Shown here piece by piece: positions 1 through 8,786 of a stretch of DNA of 40,249 nucleotides. Each line of letters opens with the position of its first letter. The first letter of the stretch is position 1. This DNA is from Bacteroidales bacterium UBA5762 (GTDB taxonomy: Bacteria > Bacteroidota > Bacteroidia > Bacteroidales > TTA-H9), in NCBI GenBank assembly GCA_002418865.1, contig DIEY01000034.1, positions 4,740 to 44,988 on the forward strand, written 5' to 3'. A program made the position numbers and the translations under genes. The notes below the pieces were generated by a model. That model saw only the letters and a list, made by a program, of their open reading frames with translations. It searched no databases and was not told the origin of the DNA.

Positions 1-50
1 ACCATAATTTCATCTTCTACATATAATACCTTTATGGGATATTTTTCCAT
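1..50 (-). CDS. Response regulator, N-terminal fragment (cut by window edge)
   Basis: Only 16 complete codons are inside the window. On the minus strand they read MEKYPIKVLYVEDEIMV. A hydrophobic beta strand ending in V-E-D-E is the typical first strand and acidic pocket of a CheY-like receiver domain. The gene lies downstream of, and on the same strand as, the histidine kinase at 258-2381, with a 207-nt gap that carries its own promoter candidate, so the two probably form a two-component pair. The output domain, if any, is outside the window. The receiver-domain identity is an inference from very few residues. Confidence 0.6.
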   Translation of the reverse strand, partial: MEKYPIKVLYVEDEIM

Positions 51-74
51 ATACTATTTTAAATTTTTAAAACA

Positions 75-104
75 CAAAAGTATTCAAGGCAAATATTAAA
101 CAAA
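75..104 (-). promoter_or_regulatory. Bacteroidota-type promoter for the response regulator
   Basis: On the minus strand there is TTTG (101-104), an 18-nt spacer, then TACTTTTG (75-82), which matches the TAnnTTTG -7 consensus. The spacer is one base short of the usual 19-21. Transcription would start near position 70, about 20 nt before the ATG at 50. A second -7 match (TAATTTTG, 101-108) overlaps the -33 element. Confidence 0.45.
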
Positions 105-257
105 ATTATTTATTTTTATGATATATTATTCTATTTTGATGGAAAAATCGGGCTTTTATTAAATTTAACTGAGTTGAGCAAAATTCAGCTTCATCATTCT
201 AAATTTCATTATTCAATGTTTTGTGGATAAAATATCTTAATCCATAAAGAAAAAATA

Positions 258-2381
258 TTACTCATACAACTCTATGATAAACTCAGTTCCGTCAGAAGTA
301 TTTTGAGCATATAATTTTCCATTCATATTTTTTTCTATGATCATTTTCGACATATATAATCCAAGGCCTGTTCCCATTTCCTTTGTGGTAAAATAAGGTT
401 CGAATATCTTGTCGAGAATATCAGGGTCTATACCTCCGCCATTATCACCTATTGCAAGTGTAATCTTATCGAAAGTTTTCTTCAAATGTATGTATACACG
501 AGGCTGGCCTATTCCTCTTTCAACCAACACCTCTTTTGCATTATTCAAAATATTGAGAAGGACCTGGGCAAATTCATTGGGATAACCTTCGAGTACAACG
601 TTTTTGTCGCATTGGGTTTCGATAAGGATATTATTGTGCACGAATGAAGGCCGAATAAATGAAAGTGCATAATCTAAAGTATCACAAATATTGAAAGCCT
701 GCTTCCCATTGGAAGGTTTAAAAAAGTTTCTGAAATCATCGATAGTTTTCGACATATAGGAAATAACTTCCATAATTCGTTTGATTTTTTCATCGAGATA
801 TTTTTTATCAAGTTCGCCATATTTTGCAGCATCCTGAATATTTTGAATCATCATAGCAATAGAGGTTAAAGGCTGCCGCCACTGATGTGCTATATTTCCA
901 ATCATTTCTCCCATAGCCGCCTGTCGAGACTGTGTAATCAACATGTGATCCTTCTCGCGTAATTGCCTAACGCCTTCTGCAATTTTCATCTCCTGCTCAT
1001 CATAAACCGATCTAAGCTTTTGCATCATTCGGTTGAAATTTTCCAATAAATGATCTATCTCAATAATACCCACTGGATTAAGTAATGTTGGAGGTTTATC
1101 GGAAATTATTGTTGAAGTGGTTATTATTACATAATCCAATGGAGAAGAAAGATCATTAGCTACCTTCTTGGCTCGTTTGGTTAAAAATATGAAAAATGCT
1201 GCATAAAACAAAATCAAAAAGAATATGGCAATGATACCCAATAAAATACCCAATTTATGCAAGGAATAGATGGGTGCATATAAAATATCCTTATCGACCA
1301 TGGTAACCATTAGCCAGCCGGTTTCTTCTACAGGATATTTCGATAACAAAAAGTCATGACCCTTTATCTGGGACTCTTCTAAAAATTCCTTTGAATGTAA
1401 AAAATCTTTAAAGATTTGGCTTGTTTCAGGGTTTTTCAGTAGATTGAATGATTCAGGTTTAAATGTATTTTTTTTAACGGTTTCGGCATAAGTATGACTT
1501 TTTAGCTCCGAAATACCTATAATCTGTTCTACTTTCGGAGGCATGGCCAAAATATCACCGGTTTTGCTAACTAAAAAGGCCATCCCCTCCCATGGGATTT
1601 TCAATCGAAGTATATGCTTGATGAAATTTTCTATAGTGATATCTATCCCTGCCACTCCTTCGAGAAAATCACCATTATATATAGGAACTATGCATGAAGC
1701 CATCCATCCTTTACCTGCAGGATCGAGATAAGCTTCTGTCCAAACTACTCCTCGTGATGGATTATGTATGGCATCGGCCTCATAATAAAAATTAAAACTC
1801 GGTATGTTCAACCCAGGCTCAAATTGCTCATAGGTCTTTTCTATGAATGGATAATAACGATTCATATTATCATAAGTATTCAAATAAACTGCTACAATAT
1901 TCGAGTCGAGTTCTTTGATCTCTTTGAATAAAGGATCGAGGGCTTCGGTTTGTATGGCTTTAGTAAAACTTTTTGAAGTGAAAGGAATTAAATTAGAATA
2001 ATAAATGCTACTGCCCCCATTGTCATTTTCTTTATACATACTCCCATTAGCAGCAATTTTCAAGATAGGTGGTTCGGCAGGCAGCGGATATCGATCGGGC
2101 TGTTCGAAAAAGCGTTGATTTTCACTCTGAAGAATTCGCGCAAACTGACTGATTTGCTTCAACTCTAAATTGATCTTCTCGGTTTCAAGCTTGGATATTT
2201 CACTTAAGTTCACTTTCGCTTCTTTAAGCAAAGTCTCCTTAGCTTTATTATCTTTATAAAAATTGATTGAAAAATAAAGAATCAACAGCATGACTTCGAT
2301 AATCATGATAGGAATCAAAGCAGCCTTGATATATTCTCGTCTGATGATGGTTCGAAATGAGTCCTTAGTCGTTTTATTCAT
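258..2381 (-). CDS. Cache-domain sensor histidine kinase (707 aa)
   Basis: This is a membrane sensor kinase. Order of parts: a first membrane segment at about residues 15-38; a long extracytoplasmic region to about 375 with the dCache-like stretch GVAGIDITIENF; a second membrane segment at about 378-402; a HAMP-like linker and coiled coil; a HisKA box GNIAHQWRQPL with phospho-acceptor His499; then a GHKL ATPase domain with N box (LLNILNNAKEVL), G1 (DNGGGID), F box (FEPYFTTK) and G2 (GTGLGLYMSK). It has no receiver domain of its own, and the start of a response regulator follows at 50-1. The ligand is unknown; Cache domains usually bind small organic molecules. The ATG at 2381 sits about 45 nt below a -7 element. 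Intact and of ordinary length for this family. Confidence 0.93.
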   Translation of the reverse strand: MNKTTKDSFRTIIRREYIKAALIPIMIIEVMLLILYFSINFYKDNKAKETLLKEAKVNLSEISKLETEKINLELKQISQFARILQSENQRFFEQPDRYPLPAEPPILKIAANGSMYKENDNGGSSIYYSNLIPFTSKSFTKAIQTEALDPLFKEIKELDSNIVAVYLNTYDNMNRYYPFIEKTYEQFEPGLNIPSFNFYYEADAIHNPSRGVVWTEAYLDPAGKGWMASCIVPIYNGDFLEGVAGIDITIENFIKHILRLKIPWEGMAFLVSKTGDILAMPPKVEQIIGISELKSHTYAETVKKNTFKPESFNLLKNPETSQIFKDFLHSKEFLEESQIKGHDFLLSKYPVEETGWLMVTMVDKDILYAPIYSLHKLGILLGIIAIFFLILFYAAFFIFLTKRAKKVANDLSSPLDYVIITTSTIISDKPPTLLNPVGIIEIDHLLENFNRMMQKLRSVYDEQEMKIAEGVRQLREKDHMLITQSRQAAMGEMIGNIAHQWRQPLTSIAMMIQNIQDAAKYGELDKKYLDEKIKRIMEVISYMSKTIDDFRNFFKPSNGKQAFNICDTLDYALSFIRPSFVHNNILIETQCDKNVVLEGYPNEFAQVLLNILNNAKEVLVERGIGQPRVYIHLKKTFDKITLAIGDNGGGIDPDILDKIFEPYFTTKEMGTGLGLYMSKMIIEKNMNGKLYAQNTSDGTEFIIELYE

Positions 2382-2430
2382 ATTTTATTGAAATACTCCC
2401 ATTTGATGAATAAGCTGTTATAATATAATA

Positions 2431-2438
2431 CAAATATA
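2431..2438 (-). promoter_or_regulatory. -7 promoter element for the histidine kinase
   Basis: The minus strand reads TATATTTG, a perfect TAnnTTTG match, 50 nt before the kinase start. No TTTG -33 element is present at the usual spacing. Confidence 0.35.
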
Positions 2439-2530
2439 TGCATGTTAATCAATAATCAACGAGTTTATAATAATTTTTTACTTTTATGGCCATATTTATG
2501 AAAACCACAATAATTATAAAATCAAAGGAC

Positions 2531-4624
2531 ATGCGTAAAATTATTCGAAATGTTGTAATGTCATTTAGCCTCGTCATTGCACTTGCATCTTGTATAAAGC
2601 AAGAAAACAACAAGGTAGAAGACGATATTATAGGTCCCAAGTCATACCAATTAGAAAGCGACCTCTTAACTCCCGAATTGCTCTGGAACATTGGCCGCAT
2701 AAGTGATATTCAACTTTCACCTAATGCCAGTGAAATTCTTTTTGGAGTTACCTGGTATGATTTAGACAAAAATAAGGGCAACCGAGAGCTTTATATTATG
2801 AACACCGATGGAAGCCAGCGCCATCAGATCACACATACTCAGGTATCGGAATATGATGCTCGGTGGACACCAGAGGGAAAAATTACCTTTATCTCCACGG
2901 AATCGGGTACTCCTCAGGTTTGGATAATGGATAAAAACGGAAAAAACCGCAAACAGCTTACTCGAGTAAAGAATGGAGTCAATGGGTACAAGTTTTCAAC
3001 TGATATGTCGCTTTTGGTCTATGCCACGGATGTTCCCCGCCAAAGAATCAAGGAAGAGCTCTTCGAAGGACTCGACAAAACCAGCGGCCGCTTGATGAAT
3101 GATTTGATGTATCGACACTGGGATTCATGGGTAGATGCTTATTCACACCTATTCTTCGCATCTTTCGATGGCCAACAAGTAAGCGAAGGCATAGACATCA
3201 TGGAAGGCGAACCATGGGAATCGCCCGTGAGGCCTTTCGGCGGGATGGAACAAGTAACCATTAGCCCCGATAGTAAAACCATTGTTTATACATGCCGAAA
3301 AAAACAAGGCAAAGAATATGCTTTGAGCACCAATACCGACCTTTATGCTTATTCGTTGGCGACTGGCCAAACCACTAATTTAACCTCGGGAATGATGGGC
3401 TATGACATGGAACCCGTATTTTCACCCGATGGAAAATATCTGGCATGGTGGAGTATGGAAAGAGATGGCTACGAAGCCGACCTCCAACGCTTGTTCTTGC
3501 TAAATCTAACCACTGGTGAAAAAATCTATGCCAGCAAAGATTTCGATGGAGATGTATCCCAAATCGCATGGAGCAAAACTGGCGACATGATTTATTTTAT
3601 CAGTAATCATCAGGCTACTTATCAGATTTATTCCTATTCTCTGGCGGATGGTAAAATCAGGCAAATTACTGATGGAATGCACGATTTTAAAACCGTTGTG
3701 GATGGTGGCAATAAGCTCTATGGAATTAGAATGACTATTCAACAACCCGACGAGATTTTCTCCATCGATCCCAGTAATGGAGAAATTACAGAAATTTCGT
3801 TCATTAATAAAGATTTATTCTCTCAGATTACCTTGGGGAGAGTAAAAGAACGCTGGACCAAAACCACCGATGGAAAAATGATGAAGTCTTGGGTTATTTT
3901 TCCTCCTCATTTCGATAGTTTAAAATCGTATCCTACTCTACTTTTTTGTGAAGGAGGCCCTCAAAATGCTACCAGCCAATTTTGGTCGTATCGATGGAAT
4001 TTTCAACTTATGGCAGCTCATGGATATATTATTGTTGCTCCCAATCGAAGAGGAGTGCCGGGTTTTGGGCAAGAATGGAAGGAACAAGTGTCAGGGGATT
4101 ATGGTGGCCAAAATATGAAGGATTATTTTTCGGCCATTGACGATATAGCGAGCGAACCATGGAGCGACGAAAACCATCTGGGTGCCGTAGGTGCAAGTTA
4201 TGGAGCATTTAGCGTCTACTGGCTGGCAGGACATCACAATAAAAGATTCAAAGCATTTATTGCCCATGATGGCATGTTCAATCTCGAATCTCAATATCTT
4301 GAAACAGAAGAAATGTGGTTTGTAAATTGGGACCTCGGTGGTCCTTACTGGGAGAAAGATAATGCCATCGCACAGCGCTCCTATGCCAATTCGCCTCATC
4401 ATTTCGTAGATAAATGGGATACTCCCATATTGATTATTCATAGTGAAAAAGATTACCGAATTGTAGCTTCTCAAGGCATGAGTGCCTTTAATGCCGCGGT
4501 CCTTCGTGGAATTCCGGCCGAATTTCTGTATTTCCCTGACGAAAATCATTGGGTGTTGCAGCCCCAAAACTCAGTGCTCTGGCAACGCGTGTTCTTCGAC
4601 TGGCTTGATCAATGGTTGAAATAA
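2531..4624 (+). CDS. S9 family prolyl oligopeptidase lipoprotein (DPP5-like)
   Basis: A secreted serine peptidase that probably removes dipeptides from peptide N-termini. The start is set at the ATG at 2531, because it gives a clean lipoprotein signal (MRKIIRNVV..LVIALASC, lipid-modified Cys21) and is preceded by AAAGGA; longer in-frame starts at 2486 and 2498 only add a hydrophilic extension. The mature N-terminus (TPELLWNIGRISDIQLSP) opens a WD40/PD40-like beta-propeller. The C-terminal alpha/beta hydrolase holds nucleophile Ser556 in GASYGAF, Asp641 in HSEKDYR and His673 in DENHW. The length of 697 aa and the opening motif fit DPP5-type enzymes of Porphyromonas and relatives. Together with the S46 peptidase at 16890 it suggests dipeptide-based amino acid uptake. 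Exact specificity is inferred. Confidence 0.92.
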   Translation: MRKIIRNVVMSFSLVIALASCIKQENNKVEDDIIGPKSYQLESDLLTPELLWNIGRISDIQLSPNASEILFGVTWYDLDKNKGNRELYIMNTDGSQRHQITHTQVSEYDARWTPEGKITFISTESGTPQVWIMDKNGKNRKQLTRVKNGVNGYKFSTDMSLLVYATDVPRQRIKEELFEGLDKTSGRLMNDLMYRHWDSWVDAYSHLFFASFDGQQVSEGIDIMEGEPWESPVRPFGGMEQVTISPDSKTIVYTCRKKQGKEYALSTNTDLYAYSLATGQTTNLTSGMMGYDMEPVFSPDGKYLAWWSMERDGYEADLQRLFLLNLTTGEKIYASKDFDGDVSQIAWSKTGDMIYFISNHQATYQIYSYSLADGKIRQITDGMHDFKTVVDGGNKLYGIRMTIQQPDEIFSIDPSNGEITEISFINKDLFSQITLGRVKERWTKTTDGKMMKSWVIFPPHFDSLKSYPTLLFCEGGPQNATSQFWSYRWNFQLMAAHGYIIVAPNRRGVPGFGQEWKEQVSGDYGGQNMKDYFSAIDDIASEPWSDENHLGAVGASYGAFSVYWLAGHHNKRFKAFIAHDGMFNLESQYLETEEMWFVNWDLGGPYWEKDNAIAQRSYANSPHHFVDKWDTPILIIHSEKDYRIVASQGMSAFNAAVLRGIPAEFLYFPDENHWVLQPQNSVLWQRVFFDWLDQWLK

Positions 4625-4881
4625 AAATATCAATGCCTTAAGCCTGCAAAAAAATAAACCCTCCATATTTCCTCTATCTCATATCGAGATTGTTTGGGTG
4701 TTTCTGTTCAGGTATGATACATGAAATAAAAATGAAAAGCAATTGAGCAAAATCTTTATCTTTCATTTAATACTTCAGTTTTTCAGGCTTATAACTTCTA
4801 TACATTAGGCTTATTCACAATTTCTTAATAAAACCCAAATCAAACCATAAAATAAGCTCCGTTTCTTTGCACAATTTATAA

Positions 4882-4889
4882 TAATTTTG
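4882..4889 (+). promoter_or_regulatory. -7 promoter element for the glycosyltransferase operon
   Basis: TAATTTTG matches TAnnTTTG exactly. A TTTG lies 12 nt upstream (4866-4869), which is too close for a canonical -33 element. A transcript from here would have a leader of roughly 90 nt containing the inverted repeat at 4912-4950. Confidence 0.35.
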
Positions 4890-4911
4890 TAAAATTTTCT
4901 GCTGATAGATG

Positions 4912-4950
4912 ATGATCAGAGATTTATGAAATAAGATATAAACTGATCAT
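4912..4950 (+). repeat. Inverted repeat in the leader of the GT4 operon
   Basis: ATGATCAG (4912-4919) and CTGATCAT (4943-4950) are perfect 8-nt inverted copies separated by 23 nt. Each half contains the small palindrome TGATCA. It could be a two-site operator or a leader hairpin; the sequence alone does not decide. Confidence 0.4.
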
Positions 4951-4986
4951 TTTCTTTCAACTCAATTATTTTTAAATCATTAAGAG

Positions 4987-6213
4987 ATGCCTCCTCATAA
5001 AAAAATAAGAGTAGCATTTTTTGCCGACATTCTTGTCCGTGACTTCGATGGCGCCATAAAAACAATGTATCAACTGATAGACAAGATTCCCGAAGAAGAA
5101 TTTGAATTTATGTTTTTGACGGGTATGCCACCAAAAGAAAAGATAAACCATAAGATAATAAAAATGCCGAGCATTGTTTTGCCATTCAATCCCAACTATA
5201 AAGCCGCTCTCCCCTATTTCAACAATCATAAAATCACAAAACAGCTCAACGATTTTAATCCTGACGTCATTCATATAGCAACACCTTCGCCATTGGGCTT
5301 TTTCGCATTAAAGTATGGTAAAAAGAATCAAATCCCAATCTTGTCTATCTACCATACCAACTTTCTTTCTTACATGAAACATTATTTCAAACTTTTGCCG
5401 TTCCTTATAAAACCAGCAGAATCGGTGGTAAAGCGTGGATATCGTAATTTCTACAATTTTTGCAAAATGGTTTACGTGCCCACCATAGAAATGATAGAAG
5501 AGCTCAAGGAATGTGGTGTAAATGAGAATAACCTGAAACTTTGGAAAAGAGGAATAGATATCAATATTTTTAATCCTTCAAAAAAGGATGAAAATTACAT
5601 ACGACAACTCACTAAGAATGATAAACCAAATATTTTGTTTGCCTCAAGATTGGTTTGGGAAAAAAATCTGGAAACCTTGTTCAACATTTACGATGAAGTG
5701 CAAGCCCAGCAATTAGAAGTAAATTTTATTATTGCTGGGAGCGGAGTTGCGGAACAAGAAGCACGTAAACGAATGAAAAATGCTCTTTTTCTCGGATATA
5801 TAGACCACGATAATTTAGCAAAAGTCTATGCCTCCTGCGATATTTTCGTTTTTCCTTCTGTTACAGAAACTTTCGGGAATGTGGTAGCCGAAGCTATGGC
5901 ATGTGGCTGCGTGCCGGTGATTGCCCGTGGCGGAGGTTCAAAGGAATTAATAATAAACGGAAAAACAGGCTTTTTGTGCGAACCTTACAACGCAAGTGAA
6001 TATGTTGATAACATTAAAACCCTACTCTCTAATACTGCTCTCAAAGAAAAAATGCGATCACACGGTATAGAATATGCTTCGACCTTACATTGGGATTATC
6101 TGGTGAAAGAGTATTTTACCGATCTTAAAACTTTAGCTGCCTTACGCTATCCTTCCTCTGCCAAAGATGACACCTTGGCAAAGGAAATTTATCCGACTAA
6201 TTTTGCAATATAA
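4987..6213 (+). CDS. GT4 family glycosyltransferase (SqdX/MgtA-like)
   Basis: A cytoplasmic or membrane-associated retaining glycosyltransferase with GT-B fold, 408 aa. The N-terminal acceptor domain starts with the strand RVAFFADILVRDFDGA. The motif KLWKRGIDINIFNPS is characteristic of the GT4 subgroup that includes lipid glycosyltransferases such as SqdX and MgtA. The nucleotide-sugar domain has the E-x7-E signature in TETFGNVVAEAMACG followed by PVIARGGGSKELI. It is the first gene of a three-gene operon with a flippase-like membrane protein and a second GT4, 43 nt upstream of the next gene. Sugar and acceptor are unknown; a glycolipid acceptor is inferred from the subgroup motif and the membrane neighbour. 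Confidence 0.9.
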   Translation: MPPHKKIRVAFFADILVRDFDGAIKTMYQLIDKIPEEEFEFMFLTGMPPKEKINHKIIKMPSIVLPFNPNYKAALPYFNNHKITKQLNDFNPDVIHIATPSPLGFFALKYGKKNQIPILSIYHTNFLSYMKHYFKLLPFLIKPAESVVKRGYRNFYNFCKMVYVPTIEMIEELKECGVNENNLKLWKRGIDINIFNPSKKDENYIRQLTKNDKPNILFASRLVWEKNLETLFNIYDEVQAQQLEVNFIIAGSGVAEQEARKRMKNALFLGYIDHDNLAKVYASCDIFVFPSVTETFGNVVAEAMACGCVPVIARGGGSKELIINGKTGFLCEPYNASEYVDNIKTLLSNTALKEKMRSHGIEYASTLHWDYLVKEYFTDLKTLAALRYPSSAKDDTLAKEIYPTNFAI

Positions 6214-6256
6214 GAATTTCATAAGAATACGGATACTTATCTTCTAATCCAAAAAA

Positions 6257-7270
6257 ATGGCAAGGATTAAAAAATACCAGAAATACATTATCGCCATTTT
6301 AATGTTATCGGTTTTAATACTGATAGCTCGCTTTATATCCGAAATTGATTTTCATTCTTTAACGACTTATCTTCGTAAAACACCGTCAATGTTTGTGCTG
6401 GTCGTGATTACTTCATTTATTGCCTATGTTTTATCTGCCACGGGATGGATGTTGTGCATGGGCGATGAAGGAAAGAAGACCTCTATTGCCGAAGTTTTTG
6501 CCGTTAGGCACGTCGGTGAAATGCTTGGAGTGTTTAACCCAACCAGTATCGTGGCGGGCGACATGTTCAAAATTTCCTTAATTACCAAAAATGGGATAAC
6601 TAAACAGAATGGTATAAGTTCAATCTTGTTATTGAGGATGATAAACTTTTTATCAGCTATGTTGCTGATTATCATCTCCATAATTTATTTAACCTTCGGA
6701 AAACTCAGTAGCAGTACTGAAGCTATTATTATTTTTATTATGATTGCTGTGGCCATTGCATTCGGTTTCCTTCTGGCAAAATATCTTTTGGACGATCATT
6801 TATACTTTGGAAAAACGATGGAAAAAATCCGCTCTAAGACGAAATGGCCCTTCCTGAAGGAAAAAACAATAGACTCTTGTTACGAGATAAATACAATAGC
6901 ATCTTCTTATTTCAAGAATAATAAATTAAAATTTTCACTGGCTTTTCTTTTAATAACCTTTCATTGGATTTTTGGAGCATTAGAATTTTTCATCATCCTA
7001 CAAACCTTACATATTCCTATTTCGGTTGTAGATGCAGTAGCAGTTGAAATGGGCGTCTCCCTTTTCAAATCTTTGGGTGCCGTAGTTCCAGGACAAATCG
7101 GTATTGAAGAATATGGTAATAAAATTATGCTCGATGTTATTGGGATTGCAAGCAACGAGATTTGGTTTGTTGTTTCATTAGTAAGAAGATCGCGTCAACT
7201 ATTTTGGCTGGCTATAGCAGGAATTTTTCTGCCGATTATCTCAAAAAAAAAATCTTATAAAACCTTATAA
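6257..7270 (+). CDS. Flippase-like/UPF0104 integral membrane protein (LPG synthase TM type)
   Basis: A polytopic inner-membrane protein of 337 aa with about eight hydrophobic segments, starting with a segment at about residues 11-27 after a basic N-terminus (MARIKKYQKY). Internal stretches such as the GxxNPTSIVAGD and GAVVPGQIGIEEYG regions resemble the lysylphosphatidylglycerol synthase transmembrane domain family (Pfam 03706, also called AglD2/UPF0104), members of which accompany lipid-linked sugar pathways. No aminoacyl-transferase domain is attached, so it is not a full MprF. It lies between two GT4 genes; its stop codon abuts the next ATG. A role in moving or presenting the glycolipid is inferred, not shown. 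Confidence 0.8.
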   Translation: MARIKKYQKYIIAILMLSVLILIARFISEIDFHSLTTYLRKTPSMFVLVVITSFIAYVLSATGWMLCMGDEGKKTSIAEVFAVRHVGEMLGVFNPTSIVAGDMFKISLITKNGITKQNGISSILLLRMINFLSAMLLIIISIIYLTFGKLSSSTEAIIIFIMIAVAIAFGFLLAKYLLDDHLYFGKTMEKIRSKTKWPFLKEKTIDSCYEINTIASSYFKNNKLKFSLAFLLITFHWIFGALEFFIILQTLHIPISVVDAVAVEMGVSLFKSLGAVVPGQIGIEEYGNKIMLDVIGIASNEIWFVVSLVRRSRQLFWLAIAGIFLPIISKKKSYKTL

Positions 7271-8449
7271 ATGCCCGAAGAAATTCTATGCATTACTCAT
7301 AAATATCCCCCATTTATAGGGGGGATGGAAAATCAGAGCTATGAGCTAATCAAAGGATTATCGGGTTATTACCAAACACACATCATCGCCTATCAGGGCA
7401 AAATGAATAAATTTCTTTGGTTTTTAAAACTCAGGTGGAAGGTTAAATCCTATCTTAAACAACATCCCAGTATAAAATTGATTCATTTGAACGACGGAAC
7501 CTTGGGTGTTGCCATGCTCTGGTTGCAGAAAAAAACTCGCATTCCCATCGTCGTTACTTATCACGGCCTGGACATAACCTTTCCCTCAGCTTTCTTTCAA
7601 AACAAACTTGTACCAAGATTAAGAAAATATGACGGGGCCATTTGTGTAAGTGAATTTACCCGCCAGCAATGCCTCAAAAAAGGTTTCAACCAGAAAACAA
7701 CTTTCACGGTTAATAACGGAGTAAATACCAGCCTCGGAGATATTCCTTTTGATGAAACAATAGTGCAAAAACTACAGAATATCTATGGAATTGATATTGC
7801 CGGTAAAAATGTACTTGTTTCTACAGGAAGACCAGTTAAACGAAAGGGGTTTTCGTGGTTTCTGAAAAATGTCATGCCTTTATTGGATGATAACACCATA
7901 TTTTTAATGATGGGCCCATTGAAAAAAGAGCAAACACAATTCGAAAAATTCGTGCAAAAACTTCCTCGAAACATTGGCTATAAAATTCATCTGTTGTTCG
8001 GATTTCCAACCGACAAACCGGAAATTGTCAAACAATTAGCCATACAAAAAAATGCTTACCATTTGGGAAAGGTTTCGGATGAAGATCTTTATCAGATTCT
8101 ATCGATAGCCGATTTATTCGTGATGCCTAACCTTTCTTTCCCAGGCGATGTTGAAGGATTCGGTCTGGTAGCTCTCGAAGCCAGTATGCGGGGAACCTAC
8201 GTGTTGGCGTCCAATATTGACGGAATCCCTAGTGCAGTGATACATAACCAGAACGGCATACTCTTACCCAGCGGCGATGCACAAGCATGGGCCAACAAGA
8301 TACACGAATTGTTAAGCGATAAAAATAGACTTAAAATCTTATCAGAAAAAGGAAAAGAATATACTCAACAACACTTTTCATGGAAAATGATGGCGGACGG
8401 ATACATCAACGTATTCGACCGATTCATTTCTTTGTCATCGACGAAGTAA
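7271..8449 (+). CDS. GT4 family glycosyltransferase
   Basis: A second GT-B glycosyltransferase, 392 aa, only distantly like the one at 4987. It opens with ILCITHKYPPFIGGMENQ, a strand and glycine-rich loop typical of GT4 N-termini. The donor site E-x7-E motif is in EGFGLVALEASMRG. The central stretch LVSTGRPVKRKGFSWFLKN is the usual start of the C-terminal Rossmann domain. The ATG follows the previous stop with no gap, so translation is likely coupled. No close functional homologue can be named from sequence reading alone. No terminator is evident after it. Confidence 0.9.
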   Translation: MPEEILCITHKYPPFIGGMENQSYELIKGLSGYYQTHIIAYQGKMNKFLWFLKLRWKVKSYLKQHPSIKLIHLNDGTLGVAMLWLQKKTRIPIVVTYHGLDITFPSAFFQNKLVPRLRKYDGAICVSEFTRQQCLKKGFNQKTTFTVNNGVNTSLGDIPFDETIVQKLQNIYGIDIAGKNVLVSTGRPVKRKGFSWFLKNVMPLLDDNTIFLMMGPLKKEQTQFEKFVQKLPRNIGYKIHLLFGFPTDKPEIVKQLAIQKNAYHLGKVSDEDLYQILSIADLFVMPNLSFPGDVEGFGLVALEASMRGTYVLASNIDGIPSAVIHNQNGILLPSGDAQAWANKIHELLSDKNRLKILSEKGKEYTQQHFSWKMMADGYINVFDRFISLSSTK

Positions 8450-8786
8450 CTCGAACGATATCATAGAAAATTCCTCCATACCTTAACGATTCGTTGTCCG
8501 AGCTCTAACGAAATGCAAATCTAAAACGACAAGAAAACAATTATTTTATTCGATCAAATTATAAAATCTCAATTTATTACTCATCAATGAATATAATAAT
8601 TTACAACACTCTGTCGAAATACACGTTTTAGCATTAAAAATTCAAAGAAAAATTATACTAATATTGGTGATTCTAAGAGACATCTTTAGCTTTACGTTGT
8701 GACTGATAAATTATATAGTTGAGACAAGCCTCTTTTAGTGAATTCGAATTTCAAAATTTTTATTTTTGTCAGAAAAACCAAAAAAC
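8450..8786. other. 337-nt intergenic region before the Tat oxidoreductase
   Basis: No coding sequence, RNA gene or repeat longer than a few bases was recognised. The only signal is the -7 promoter element at the right end (8761-8768). Confidence 0.5.
8761..8768 (+). promoter_or_regulatory. -7 promoter element that fixes the oxidoreductase start
   Basis: TATTTTTG matches TAnnTTTG exactly. It overlaps a possible in-frame TTG start at 8766, so that start would lie upstream of the transcript. The ATG at 8787, 19 nt after the last base of the element, is therefore preferred. Confidence 0.45.

Larger units (their letters stand above)
4625..4986. other. 362-nt intergenic region before the glycosyltransferase operon
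   Basis: No coding potential or RNA gene was seen. The region is AT-rich. Its right part contains a -7 promoter element (4882-4889) and an 8-bp inverted repeat with TGATCA cores (4912-4950), described separately. No convincing terminator for the upstream peptidase was found. Confidence 0.5.

Noticed and set aside
4091..4567. 158-codon minus-strand open frame inside the S9 peptidase gene
   Set aside because: Antisense shadow over the conserved hydrolase domain.
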